Assembly: GCA_021802745.1 (NCBI GenBank)
Contig: JAJZRK010000055.1
Location: 1-16,625, forward strand
Source of the DNA: a bacterium
Lineage (GTDB): Bacteria > Gemmatimonadota > Gemmatimonadetes > Gemmatimonadales > Gemmatimonadaceae
Direction of reading: 5' to 3'
DNA length: 16,625 nucleotides
The notes beneath the pieces were generated by a model. That model ran no database searches and had not been told where the DNA came from. It was given only the letters and a program-made list of their open reading frames with translations. A program made the translations under genes and the position numbers. The first letter of the stretch is position 1. Each line of letters begins with the position of its first letter. Below are positions 1 through 7,326 of this stretch, in pieces.

Positions 1-63
1 AACGCAGAGAGCACCCTAATCTTGCGCGCTCTTCTGCTCTCCAATTAGGTTTAGTGCCATCGG

Positions 64-1380
64 GTGCTGGACGACAAGGGCGACTTCGAGCGGCGCACCG
101 GGATGTTCCGCGCCGTGGACCTCGAGACGGGTGTGGTGTCCAGCGGCGCGCTGGCCGCGTCGGCGCCGGCGACGCCAGCGGAGCTGAAGGACCCGGCCAA
201 GGCGAAAGTCGAGATGGAGCGGCTGCTTCGCGTCCTCGTGGACAAGGGCGGCTCCGACCTGCACCTCCGCGTCACCGAGCCGCCGATCATCCGCAAGAGC
301 GGCGAGATGGACCGGCTCGAAGGCGCCAAGCTGACCGACGAGGCGCTCTCGGTGCTGCTGCACTCCATCATGCCCGACCGGAACAAGAAGGAATTTGCCG
401 AGCACAACGACACCGACTTTGCGCACGAGATCGAAGGCGTGGCGCGCTTCCGCGCCAACGTGCTGAAGGACCGCAAGGGCATCGCCGCCGTCTTCCGCGT
501 CATTCCGAGCAACATCGTCACCGCCGACCAGCTCGGCGTCACCCCCGAAGTGCAGAAGCTCTGCTACCTGACCAAGGGGCTCGTGCTCGTCACCGGCCCC
601 ACCGGCTCGGGCAAGTCCACGACGCTCTGCGCGCTGGTGGACCTCGTCAACCGGTCGCGGTCGGACCATGTCATCACCATCGAGGACCCCATCGAGTTCG
701 TGCACGAGAACAAGAGCTGCATCGTGACGCAGCGGCAGGTGGGCGTGCACACCGACTCGTTCAAGAGCGCGCTGCGCGCGGCGCTGCGCGAGGACCCGGA
801 CATCATCCTCGTCGGCGAGCTCCGCGACCTCGAGACGGTGGCCATCGCCATCGAGACGGCCGAGACGGGGCACCTCGTGTTCGGCACGCTGCACACGACC
901 ACGGCGGCGAGCACCATTGACCGTCTCATTGACCAGTTCCCGGCCGATCGCCAGGAACAGGTGCGCACCATGCTGTCGGAGTCGCTCAAGGGTGTCGTGT
1001 CGCAGGTGCTCTGCAAGAAGATCGGCGGCGGGCGTGTGGCAGCCCGGGAAATCCTCCTCGTCACGTCGGCCGTCTCGAACCTCATCCGCGAGGGCAAGAC
1101 GTTCCAGGTTCCGTCCATCATGCAGACGTCCAAGCGCATCGGCATGGTGACCATGAACGACACGCTCATCGAGCTCGTGGACACCAAGCAGGTGGAGCCC
1201 AAGGAGGCGTGGATGAAGTCGGTGGACAAGCCATCCTTCGTGGCCGCGTTGAAGGCCAAGGGATGGGACACGTCGTTCGCCGAATCGGAGCAGCAGCAGG
1301 CGGCGGGGGCGGGCGGCGCGCCGGCTCAGGGGGGCGCGGCAGGGGCGGCGCGCCCCGGGATGGGGGGCGCCAAGCGGTAA
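64..1380 (+). CDS. pilT: Type IV pilus retraction ATPase, PilT/PilU family
   Basis: This is a 438-residue hexameric secretion-type ATPase, of the kind that drives pilus retraction at the inner membrane by ATP hydrolysis. Visible motifs are Walker A GPTGSGKST (about 178-186), the Asp box VITIEDPIEFVH (about 203-214), Walker B DPDIILVGELRD (about 244-255) and the His box TGHLVFGTLHTT (about 268-279). The C-terminal stretch NLIREGKTFQVPSIMQT matches the PilT-type region. Usual PilT proteins begin close to the segment that here reads MERLLRVLVDKGGSDLHL (51-68), so about 50 extra residues precede the core. The tail after about residue 390 is Gln/Ala/Gly-rich and low in complexity. The GTG at 64 is the first in-frame start after stops at 46 and 52, but no good ribosome site is seen. 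ATG 103 or ATG 211 are alternatives. No other pilus gene is visible nearby. Confidence 0.9.
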   Translation: MLDDKGDFERRTGMFRAVDLETGVVSSGALAASAPATPAELKDPAKAKVEMERLLRVLVDKGGSDLHLRVTEPPIIRKSGEMDRLEGAKLTDEALSVLLHSIMPDRNKKEFAEHNDTDFAHEIEGVARFRANVLKDRKGIAAVFRVIPSNIVTADQLGVTPEVQKLCYLTKGLVLVTGPTGSGKSTTLCALVDLVNRSRSDHVITIEDPIEFVHENKSCIVTQRQVGVHTDSFKSALRAALREDPDIILVGELRDLETVAIAIETAETGHLVFGTLHTTTAASTIDRLIDQFPADRQEQVRTMLSESLKGVVSQVLCKKIGGGRVAAREILLVTSAVSNLIREGKTFQVPSIMQTSKRIGMVTMNDTLIELVDTKQVEPKEAWMKSVDKPSFVAALKAKGWDTSFAESEQQQAAGAGGAPAQGGAAGAARPGMGGAKR

Positions 1381-1435
1381 CGCGGTGCCTCAGCCCGCCG
1401 GGGGCGCGACGCGGTAAAGCGACGCCTCAGCCCGC
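1374..1435. repeat. Imperfect 25-bp direct repeat between convergent genes
   Basis: Copies at 1374-1398 and 1411-1435 agree at 22 of 25 positions, reading gcggtaa-gcg-gcctcagcccgc. The first copy contains the TAA stop of pilT. The second contains the stop of the opposing membrane-protein gene (tca at 1427-1429). It looks like a small local duplication of the intergenic border. No function is evident. Confidence 0.5.
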
Positions 1436-2287
1436 GGCCGATTTGTCGCCGAGGACGGCGCCGAACTCTCCCACGAGGCACGACGGACAGAGGATCGGCG
1501 AGAACTCCACGTCGCCGCGGGCGGCGACGTATGCCTCCAGTTGCTGCCAGGCGTGGGACGTGTCGCGCACCTTGTGGCAGTGCGGGCAGATCGGCACCAC
1601 GCCGCGGAGCGTGCGCAACTCGTCCACGGTCCGCCGCAGGCGCCCGTGGGCTACGGTCAGGGCGCGCCACGCCTCCTCCTCCTCGGCCGCCGTTTCCTGG
1701 CGGTGGCGCGCGACGAGCAGGCCGAGCACGTTGGCGAGCGCGAAGCAGACGATGTGCGAGACCAGTTCCGCCATCGACACGCCGGTGTGCCAGAACAGCA
1801 GCAGCGCGGAACTTGCCACGCTCAGCGTGACCGCCGGCACCGCCTGCACGCGCGAGCGACCCGGGATCATCAGGTAGTAGATCACGACGCTGAGCAGCTC
1901 GAACCGCGTCATGATGAGGGTGTTCGGTCCGCGTCCCAGGTGCGCGCCCACCGCGAGCGCCACGCCGATGAGCTGCGCAAAGAAGAGCAGCCGCTCGAAT
2001 CGCGCGCGGCTCGCCGCGCGGCGCAGCGCGTGCCAGAGCACCGCGACGCCCACCAGCGTTGCGCCGCGCACCGACCAGAGGATGGCAAGCCGCAGGACGC
2101 TCGTGGCCAGCAGCGCGTCGATGATGCCGAATGCGGCAATCGGCGCCGCGAGCACCGCGACGACCGTCAGCGCCTGCGCCCGGTCGCGCTCGAACCGGCG
2201 CTGCTCGAGCGCATCGGGGCTCGGCGGCGGGTTTTCGAGGACGGCGGTCGGTCCGGAGCGTCTGGGGGTGGCGCGCGGCAGGGTCAT
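1427..2287 (-). CDS. Membrane protein with C-terminal CxxC...CPxC domain (copy A)
   Basis: This 286-residue protein has an Arg/Pro-rich N-terminus and about six hydrophobic segments between residues 38 and 193. A charged, probably coiled-coil stretch follows (RHRQETAAEEEEAWRAL, about 195-228). It ends in a Cys-rich domain: VVPICPHCHKVR has Cys234 and Cys237, and ILCPSC has Cys267 and Cys270. That C-terminal module resembles the one often found at the end of bacterial PAS, response-regulator and other sensor proteins, where it may bind metal. Its function is not established as far as I know. The gene lies 17 nt after copy B and is probably co-transcribed with it. Start ATG 2287 is the first in-frame ATG after copy B ends. 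The sequence before it is pyrimidine-rich with no clear ribosome site. No kinase or cyclase domain is visible. Confidence 0.72.
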   Translation of the reverse strand: MTLPRATPRRSGPTAVLENPPPSPDALEQRRFERDRAQALTVVAVLAAPIAAFGIIDALLATSVLRLAILWSVRGATLVGVAVLWHALRRAASRARFERLLFFAQLIGVALAVGAHLGRGPNTLIMTRFELLSVVIYYLMIPGRSRVQAVPAVTLSVASSALLLFWHTGVSMAELVSHIVCFALANVLGLLVARHRQETAAEEEEAWRALTVAHGRLRRTVDELRTLRGVVPICPHCHKVRDTSHAWQQLEAYVAARGDVEFSPILCPSCLVGEFGAVLGDKSAAG

Positions 2288-2304
2288 GGAGGGGGGAAAA
2301 CGTG

Positions 2305-3132
2305 TTACCGGGGGCGGTCGACCGACCCCAGCGGATCGCTCGTCGGTTCCATAATCTCGGGAAAATGCAGCTTGGCGCAACTCGGGCACATGCCGTGCGA
2401 GAAGTCGGCGTCGGTGCGGGCGCGCACGTACTGGTCGAGCTGCTCCCACGCGCCGGCCTCGGTGCGCACCTGGTGACAGTAAGTGCAGATCGGGATGATC
2501 CCCTCGAGCCGGCGCAGGTCGGCGGCCGCTCGTTCGTGCTCCGCAATCGCCGCCGATTCGCGCGAGAGCGACGCATCGAGGTCCCGGTCAAGCCGCGCGC
2601 GGCTGCGCGCCACCACCATGCCGAGCGCGCCGGCCAGCGCGAAGTTGGACAAGGTGGAGAAGCGGTCCACGCCCGTCATGGCCGTATAGCGCCACCAGAG
2701 CAACATGACGGTGCCGACTGCGAGCACCCCCCACGAGACGAACTGGTAACGAAAGCGGTACGGAAGCGCGACAAACGTGCCGAACGACAGGATGATCAGC
2801 GTGCGCACCGGCATCCAGTTGTCGGCCGGCCGCAGCCAGGCGACGAGCAGGACGAAGACGACAACGCCCATCGCAAGCGCGAACAGGAGCGTGTCGAGCG
2901 TGGCGCTCGACCGGGCCCGCCGGATCAGCACCACGCTCCCGATCCACAGCGCCACCTGCGACGCCCGCAGGACAGAGAGGAGCCGCAGGGTGGCCGGGTC
3001 GGAAACCAAGGTGTGGTCGGCGAACGCGAAGAGGACGTTCGGGAGGAGCATCAGGCTCGTCACGACCATGGCGAGCCGTCGTTCGCTGTCGAGCCGGAGT
3101 TGGGCGACCTGCTGCAGGTGGGCGGAGGGCAT
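2305..3132 (-). CDS. Membrane protein with C-terminal CxxC...CPxC domain (copy B)
   Basis: This is a 275-residue paralogue of the next gene. About six membrane segments are visible (roughly 21-37, 52-70, 78-100, 109-124, 131-147 and 158-176). A charged helix with heptad character follows (about 178-208), then the Cys domain: [13 protein letters not shown] has Cys216 and Cys219, and HGMCPSC has Cys249 and Cys252. Between the Cys pairs both copies share a W-x-Q-L-[ED]-x-Y-V pattern and an acidic-F-S stretch. The layout suggests an integral-membrane sensor with a cytoplasmic metal-binding or redox tip, which is inference from architecture. It is transcribed away from typA, with about 119 nt between the two starts. 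No output domain is present, so it may act through a partner. Confidence 0.72.
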   Translation of the reverse strand: MPSAHLQQVAQLRLDSERRLAMVVTSLMLLPNVLFAFADHTLVSDPATLRLLSVLRASQVALWIGSVVLIRRARSSATLDTLLFALAMGVVVFVLLVAWLRPADNWMPVRTLIILSFGTFVALPYRFRYQFVSWGVLAVGTVMLLWWRYTAMTGVDRFSTLSNFALAGALGMVVARSRARLDRDLDASLSRESAAIAEHERAAADLRRLEGIIPICTYCHQVRTEAGAWEQLDQYVRARTDADFSHGMCPSCAKLHFPEIMEPTSDPLGSVDRPR

Positions 3133-3251
3133 GGACGGGCGATCCGGTGAGCCAGGGTACGGCGGACCTGCGGGGGCGCTTTTCGGGTACCGTCAACATT
3201 CGGGGACCGTCACGGTGAATTCTAGCCGCCGATCCACTAGCTTTAAAGGCT

Positions 3252-5087
3252 ATGGAAATCCGCAATATCGCCATCATCGCCCACGTTGACCACGGCAAGA
3301 CTACGCTGGTGGACAAGATGCTCCGCCAGTCCGGGGCATTCCGCGAGAATCAGGTCGTCGCCGAGCGCGTGATGGACTCGAACCCGCTCGAGCGCGAGCG
3401 CGGCATCACGATCCTCGCCAAGAACACCTCCATCCACTGGAAGGACACCAAGATCAACGTGGTGGACACGCCAGGGCATGCCGATTTCGGCGGCGAGGTG
3501 GAGCGCATCCTGCGCATGGTGGATGGCGTGTTGCTCGTGGTGGACGCCTTTGACGGCCCCATGCCGCAGACGCGCTTCGTGCTTCGCAAGGCGCTGGCGC
3601 TGGGCCGGCAGGTGATCGTCTGCATCAACAAGATTGACCGCCCCGGCGCCGACCCCATGCGCGTGCACGAGGAGGTGCTCGACCTGCTCATCGAGCTCGA
3701 GGCCAACGAGCACCAGCTCGACGCCCCCGTCGTGTACGCCTCGGCGCGCGAAGGGACGTCGACCATGGACATGGCCGTCCCGGCCGTGAACCTGACGCCG
3801 CTGTTCGACACGATCGTCAAGCACGTGCCGCCGCCGCCGCACGACGCGGCGGGGGCGTTCCAGATGCTCATCTCGACGATTGACTACTCGAACTACCTCG
3901 GCCGCATGGCCATCGGGCGCATCGAGCGCGGCACGGTGCACGTGGGCGACACGGTGCACCTGCTGTCGGTGGACCACGAGAAGAAGCCCATCGTCGGGCG
4001 CGTGACCAAGCTGTATGGCTTCGAGGGGCTGGAGCGCATCGAGATGCCGCAGGCGTCGGCGGGTGAGATCGTCTGCCTCGCCGGCCTCGAGGGCGTGGAG
4101 ATCGGGCTGACGATCACCGATCCCGAGCATCCCGAGCGGCTGGAGGGGATCGCGGTGGAGGAGCCCACGATCTCGGTGGACTTCCTCGTCAACAACTCGC
4201 CGTTCGCCGGGCGCGACGGCAAGTACGTGACGTCGCGCCAGATCAAGGAGCGACTGGAGAAGGAGCTCGAGCGCAACGTGGCCCTGCGGGTGGAGGACAC
4301 CGACGCCACCGACACGTGGACGGTGAGCGGGCGCGGCGAGCTGCACCTCTCCATCCTGATGGAGACGATGCGCCGCGAAGGGTACGAGTTCCAGGTGTCG
4401 CGGCCGCGGGTGATCACGCACCTCGGGCCCAACGGCGAGCGGCTGGAGCCGTACGAGGAGCTGGCGATCGACGTCCCCGAGGAGTTCATGGGGACGGTCA
4501 TCGAGAAGCTCGGGCCGCGCAAGGCCGAGATGCTCGAGATGAAGAATCCCGGGCAGGGGATGGTGCGCCTGCTCTACCGGATCCCGGCGCGCGGGCTGTT
4601 CGGCTACCGGAGCGAGTTCCTGACGGACACGCGGGGCACGGGCATCATCCACCACCGCTTCCTGGAGTACGGGGCGTGGGCGGGGACGCTCGAGGGGCGC
4701 AGCCGCGGGGTGCTGGTGTCCATGGAGCACGGGACGATCGTCGCGTTCGCCCTTGGCAACCTGCAGGATCGCTCGACCCTGTTCGTGGCGCCCGGCGACG
4801 AGGTGTACGAGGGGATGGTGGTGGGCGAGAACTCCCGCCCGGGCGACATGGACGTCAATCCGACCAAGGAAAAGAAGCTGACGAACATGCGTTCCAAGTC
4901 GGCGGACGACGCCATTTCACTGGAGCCGCCGAGGGTGTTGACGCTGGAAGGTGCGCTAGAGTATATCGAAGACGACGAGTTGATCGAGGTGACCCCGAAA
5001 TCGATTCGTCTGCGGAAGCGGAGCCTCCTCGCGACGGACCGCAAACGCAGCTCACGCGAAGCGAAGCGCGAACGCGCCTCGTCCTAA
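3252..5087 (+). CDS. typA: Ribosome-binding translational GTPase TypA/BipA
   Basis: This 611-residue protein has the full-length TypA/BipA layout. The GTPase motifs are G1 AHVDHGKT (10-17), G2 RGITI (50-54), G3 [14 protein letters not shown] (72-85) and G4 NKIDRP (126-131). After these come EF-G-like domains and the TypA-specific C-terminal part (for example [18 protein letters not shown] and [18 protein letters not shown]). TypA binds the 70S ribosome at the EF-G site and affects ribosome assembly and stress or low-temperature growth in other bacteria. The start at ATG 3252 is preceded at short distance by AAAGG. It is followed 31 nt later by the acidic-protein gene, probably in one transcript. 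The C-terminal tail is Arg/Lys-rich. Confidence 0.97.
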   Translation: MEIRNIAIIAHVDHGKTTLVDKMLRQSGAFRENQVVAERVMDSNPLERERGITILAKNTSIHWKDTKINVVDTPGHADFGGEVERILRMVDGVLLVVDAFDGPMPQTRFVLRKALALGRQVIVCINKIDRPGADPMRVHEEVLDLLIELEANEHQLDAPVVYASAREGTSTMDMAVPAVNLTPLFDTIVKHVPPPPHDAAGAFQMLISTIDYSNYLGRMAIGRIERGTVHVGDTVHLLSVDHEKKPIVGRVTKLYGFEGLERIEMPQASAGEIVCLAGLEGVEIGLTITDPEHPERLEGIAVEEPTISVDFLVNNSPFAGRDGKYVTSRQIKERLEKELERNVALRVEDTDATDTWTVSGRGELHLSILMETMRREGYEFQVSRPRVITHLGPNGERLEPYEELAIDVPEEFMGTVIEKLGPRKAEMLEMKNPGQGMVRLLYRIPARGLFGYRSEFLTDTRGTGIIHHRFLEYGAWAGTLEGRSRGVLVSMEHGTIVAFALGNLQDRSTLFVAPGDEVYEGMVVGENSRPGDMDVNPTKEKKLTNMRSKSADDAISLEPPRVLTLEGALEYIEDDELIEVTPKSIRLRKRSLLATDRKRSSREAKRERASS

Positions 5088-5118
5088 TCCACCCAGGCAG
5101 CACAGGGAGCGCAGCATC

Positions 5119-5499
5119 ATGTCGGGCACGTTGGCGTCGGCGGCGATCAGCCGGGCTCTCGACGCGGACCTCATCACCCTTCTCGACCTGCAGGCGGCCG
5201 AGGAAGACGGAGCACTGTTCGACGCGGACCTCGACGAGGACGACGAGTTCGAGGATGAGGATGACGAGGAGGACGACGAGGAGGACGAGGAGGACGAGGA
5301 GCTCGAGGATGACGACGTCCTCGACGACGAAGACGAGGTCGCGATTGATGACGACGACCTCGACCTGGACGACGACGGGCTGCTCGACGACGACGACGAC
5401 GAGCTGGACGAACTGGACGACGACCTGATTGACCTGGACGACGAGTACGACAATCTGGAAGATGACGACGAACCGAAGGGGGGAGCGTTTGACGGGTAG
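5119..5499 (+). CDS. Small extremely acidic Asp/Glu-rich protein
   Basis: The protein has 126 residues, of which about 69 (47 Asp and 22 Glu by hand count) are acidic, against only two basic residues. Residues 1-34 look like an ordinary amphipathic segment (SAAISRALDADLITLLDLQAA, about 7-27). From about residue 35 to 119 it is almost continuous Asp/Glu with scattered Leu, Val and Ile, and it ends KGGAFDG. GGGAG-type sequence (gggag, 5105-5109) lies 9 nt before ATG 5119, a sensible ribosome site. The gene follows typA by 31 nt. I do not recognise a family. Possible roles include a charge-mimic binding partner for a basic surface, or a cation-binding protein, and both are speculation. Its acidic repeats could also be slippage-prone DNA. 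Confidence 0.65.
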   Translation: MSGTLASAAISRALDADLITLLDLQAAEEDGALFDADLDEDDEFEDEDDEEDDEEDEEDEELEDDDVLDDEDEVAIDDDDLDLDDDGLLDDDDDELDELDDDLIDLDDEYDNLEDDDEPKGGAFDG

Positions 5500-5520
5500 C
5501 GCTCGGGTGCAGGGTGGCAG

Positions 5521-5587
5521 AGTGTGGTGCGGGGGGGCAGGGTGTGGTGCAGGGGGCGGGGTGCGCGGTGTGGTGAGGGGGGCAGGG
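5521..5587 (+). repeat. G-rich degenerate tandem repeats upstream of tRNA-Ile
   Basis: The motif GTGTGGTG occurs three times (5522, 5542 and 5568), each followed within two bases by a run of five to seven G. It forms an irregular array of about 20-26-nt units. G runs of four to seven are spaced closely enough that a G-quadruplex on the + strand is conceivable. No gene covers it. Confidence 0.5.
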
Positions 5588-5658
5588 AAGTGCTTTGAGT
5601 GCCTTGAGTTAAGTGGCAGTTGACCCACGTGGCTGCACTGGCGAGATTTCAAGGTTCT

Positions 5659-5732
<74 letters not shown>

Positions 5733-5747
5733 TGTTGATGGAAACGC

Positions 5748-5781
5748 AAACCCCGCTACGGCTTGGGCCGCGGCGGGGTTT
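5748..5781 (+). terminator. Hairpin terminator of tRNA-Ile
   Basis: A perfect 9-bp stem, AAACCCCGC (5748-5756) with GCGGGGTTT (5773-5781), encloses a 16-nt loop that can pair further. It begins 15 nt after the tRNA 3' end. The TTT tail is short, but the stem is very stable. A near-copy at the same distance follows the decayed tRNA at 12704-12738. Confidence 0.8.
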
Positions 5782-5846
5782 GGCGTTCGGGGGCGGTGAA
5801 CCGAGCCGCCAGCGGTCACTGTGACGCGCAACGGCGCGCGTCGAGG

Positions 5847-6333
5847 CTAGTGCTCGTGCGCCGCAGGGTCACCCTTCGCGATGGCGCGGTGATGCCGCAC
5901 GTGGTGATCGCCTTCGGTGATGCCGCCGGCGAAGCCGAGGCCTCGGATACGGCTGACGAGCGCCGTGTCGCGCGCGTTGGCGGCGACGACCGTCAGGCGC
6001 ACACCGCCTGGTATGCTTCAGGGGCGACTGCGGTGTCATCGTCAGCATGGTGCGATCCGCGGACCAGGTCGCGGACGTGGAGACCACGGGCCCTGTGACA
6101 GTACCCTCGTGCAGAACGACGAGCATCTCCATGCCGGACATCATTGCCCGGCTGAACTGCAGCACGATGGGTGCACTGATGGCGACGCCGGCGGTCGCGT
6201 TCGCCGGTTGGATGCTCGCGAGGACCGGGGCGTCGGTGGCGGCGGGGCCTGTGTTGGACGAAGAACTTGAACAGGCCGAAAGCAGCGCGACGGCCGCGGG
6301 AAGAACGCGAAACATCCGTGAATGGCTCGACAT
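5847..6333 (-). pseudogene. Frameshifted Ig-like-fold lipoprotein gene
   Basis: From ATG 6333, preceded by GGGGAG at a good distance, the protein starts with a lipoprotein signal, RMFRVLPAAVALLSAC, then a Ser-rich linker. It continues into a bacterial Ig-like (SbsA-type) segment: ASIQPANATAGVAISAPIVL, then QFSRAMMSGMEM and TMTPQSPLK. After that point the frame turns into Arg-rich nonsense typical of an out-of-frame GC-rich read. The adjacent frame carries a sensible continuation (VRLTVVAANARDTALVSRI) to a His-rich end and a TAG at 5847-5849. A single-base indel near 6005-6030 explains this, either a true pseudogene or a sequence error. If intact, it would be an outer-membrane or periplasmic lipoprotein of unknown role. 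It lies downstream of fdhD on the same strand, after a gap of about 150 nt. Confidence 0.6.
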
Positions 6334-6366
6334 CGCTGACTCCCCGGAAGAGTACATTACTGTATA

Positions 6367-6376
6367 ACCGTACGGT
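6367..6376. promoter_or_regulatory. 10-bp palindrome in AT-rich gap after fdhD
   Basis: ACCGTACGGT is a perfect palindrome inside an unusually AT-rich stretch (about 6353-6388) between the end of fdhD and the lipoprotein start. It could be an operator for the lipoprotein gene. Nothing else supports this. Confidence 0.2.
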
Positions 6377-6483
6377 AGGATATTATGTGCAAATGTCGAC
6401 CCCTTGCCGGTCTCGCCGTCTGCCACGAGAACGATGAACGCTTCCTCTCGGTCGTGGCCCGCCGCCGCGAGCGCCTGTGACCG

Positions 6484-7326
6484 CTATTCTGAGAGCAGGC
6501 GCCGCGGGTGCGTGTACACATTTGCCGTCTCGTCTCGCACCAGTCCGGCAATCGTGATGCCAGCCCCGTCGGCGAGACGCACGGCCAGTCCGGAGGGACG
6601 TGAGACGGCGGCCACCAGCGAAACGCCCGCCACCGCCGCCTTTTGCACCAGTTCGTAGCTGACCCGGCTTGTCAGGAAGACGAAGCCGTCTGACGCATCC
6701 GTGCCGCGACGCCAGAGCGCGCCCAATACCTTGTCGAGAGCGTTGTGGCGTCCCACGTCTTCGCGAACCACCTGCAAGGTGCCGTCCGGCGTAGCCCAGG
6801 CCGCGGCATGCACGGCCCCCGTGGCGTTGTGCACGGTCTGTTGCACCTGCAGCGCGGCCGCCGCGCGCCATAGGGAGGTCCGGGCGATCCGAAGCGACGA
6901 ACGGACCGACGGTACCGCGCGCACCGCTTCGTCAATCGTCTCGACGCCGCACAGTCCGCATCCCGTGCGCCCGCTCATGGCCCGCGTGCGTTCCGCTATA
7001 CGTTCGCGCGCCGCGTGCGGTACGACGATCGCCACTTCGATGCCGCGGCTGTGACGCTGTACGGTGACATCACGAATGTCCGTGGCGTGCGCCACGATGC
7101 CCTCCGACAACGTGAAGCCCACCGCGAGGTCTTCAATGTCGAGTGGCGTGCACATCATGACCGCGTGCGGGCGCCCGCCATAGACGAACGCGACCGGGAC
7201 TTCCTCGGCGACTTCGACGCGCACGTCATGCGACGATGCACCCTCCAGTCGCACGAAGGCGCGCGTCGCATGTGGAGCACTGTAGCCGAGGCCCGGATCG
7301 GCGCCGAGCACGGAAGGTTCGGTCAT
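6484..7326 (-). CDS. fdhD: Formate dehydrogenase sulfurtransferase FdhD
   Basis: This 280-residue protein is of normal length for FdhD, which carries sulfur from a cysteine desulfurase to the bis-MGD cofactor and is needed for formate dehydrogenase activity. The key CxxC is in RTGCGLCGVET (Cys123 and Cys126). Other FdhD landmarks are PLDIEDLAVGFTLSEGI, VREDVGRHNALDKVLG, FLTSRVSYELVQKAA and SRPSGLAVRLA. Its ATG (7326-7324) overlaps the TGA of the preceding iron-sulfur gene as ATGA, so translation is probably coupled. It is the last gene of the formate dehydrogenase operon. A longer upstream reading of the same frame overlaps the neighbour and was not used. Confidence 0.95.
   Translation of the reverse strand: MTEPSVLGADPGLGYSAPHATRAFVRLEGASSHDVRVEVAEEVPVAFVYGGRPHAVMMCTPLDIEDLAVGFTLSEGIVAHATDIRDVTVQRHSRGIEVAIVVPHAARERIAERTRAMSGRTGCGLCGVETIDEAVRAVPSVRSSLRIARTSLWRAAAALQVQQTVHNATGAVHAAAWATPDGTLQVVREDVGRHNALDKVLGALWRRGTDASDGFVFLTSRVSYELVQKAAVAGVSLVAAVSRPSGLAVRLADGAGITIAGLVRDETANVYTHPRRLLSE

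Noticed and set aside
4..41. Hairpin-like GCAGAGAGC...GCTCTTCTGC at the window start
   Set aside because: Needs a bulge and a long loop, has no T-run, and the upstream gene is outside the window.
1326..2591. Long frame overlapping both membrane-protein genes
   Set aside because: Arg/Ala/Pro-rich composition and no motif; the two listed genes explain the region.
3219..3241. gaattctagccgccgatccactag resembles a cloning-vector polylinker
   Set aside because: Only short, broken similarity; it runs straight into the natural typA start, and no other vector sequence is present.
3243..4730. Long open frame antisense to typA
   Set aside because: His/Arg/Leu-rich shadow of a strongly conserved gene, typical of high-GC DNA.
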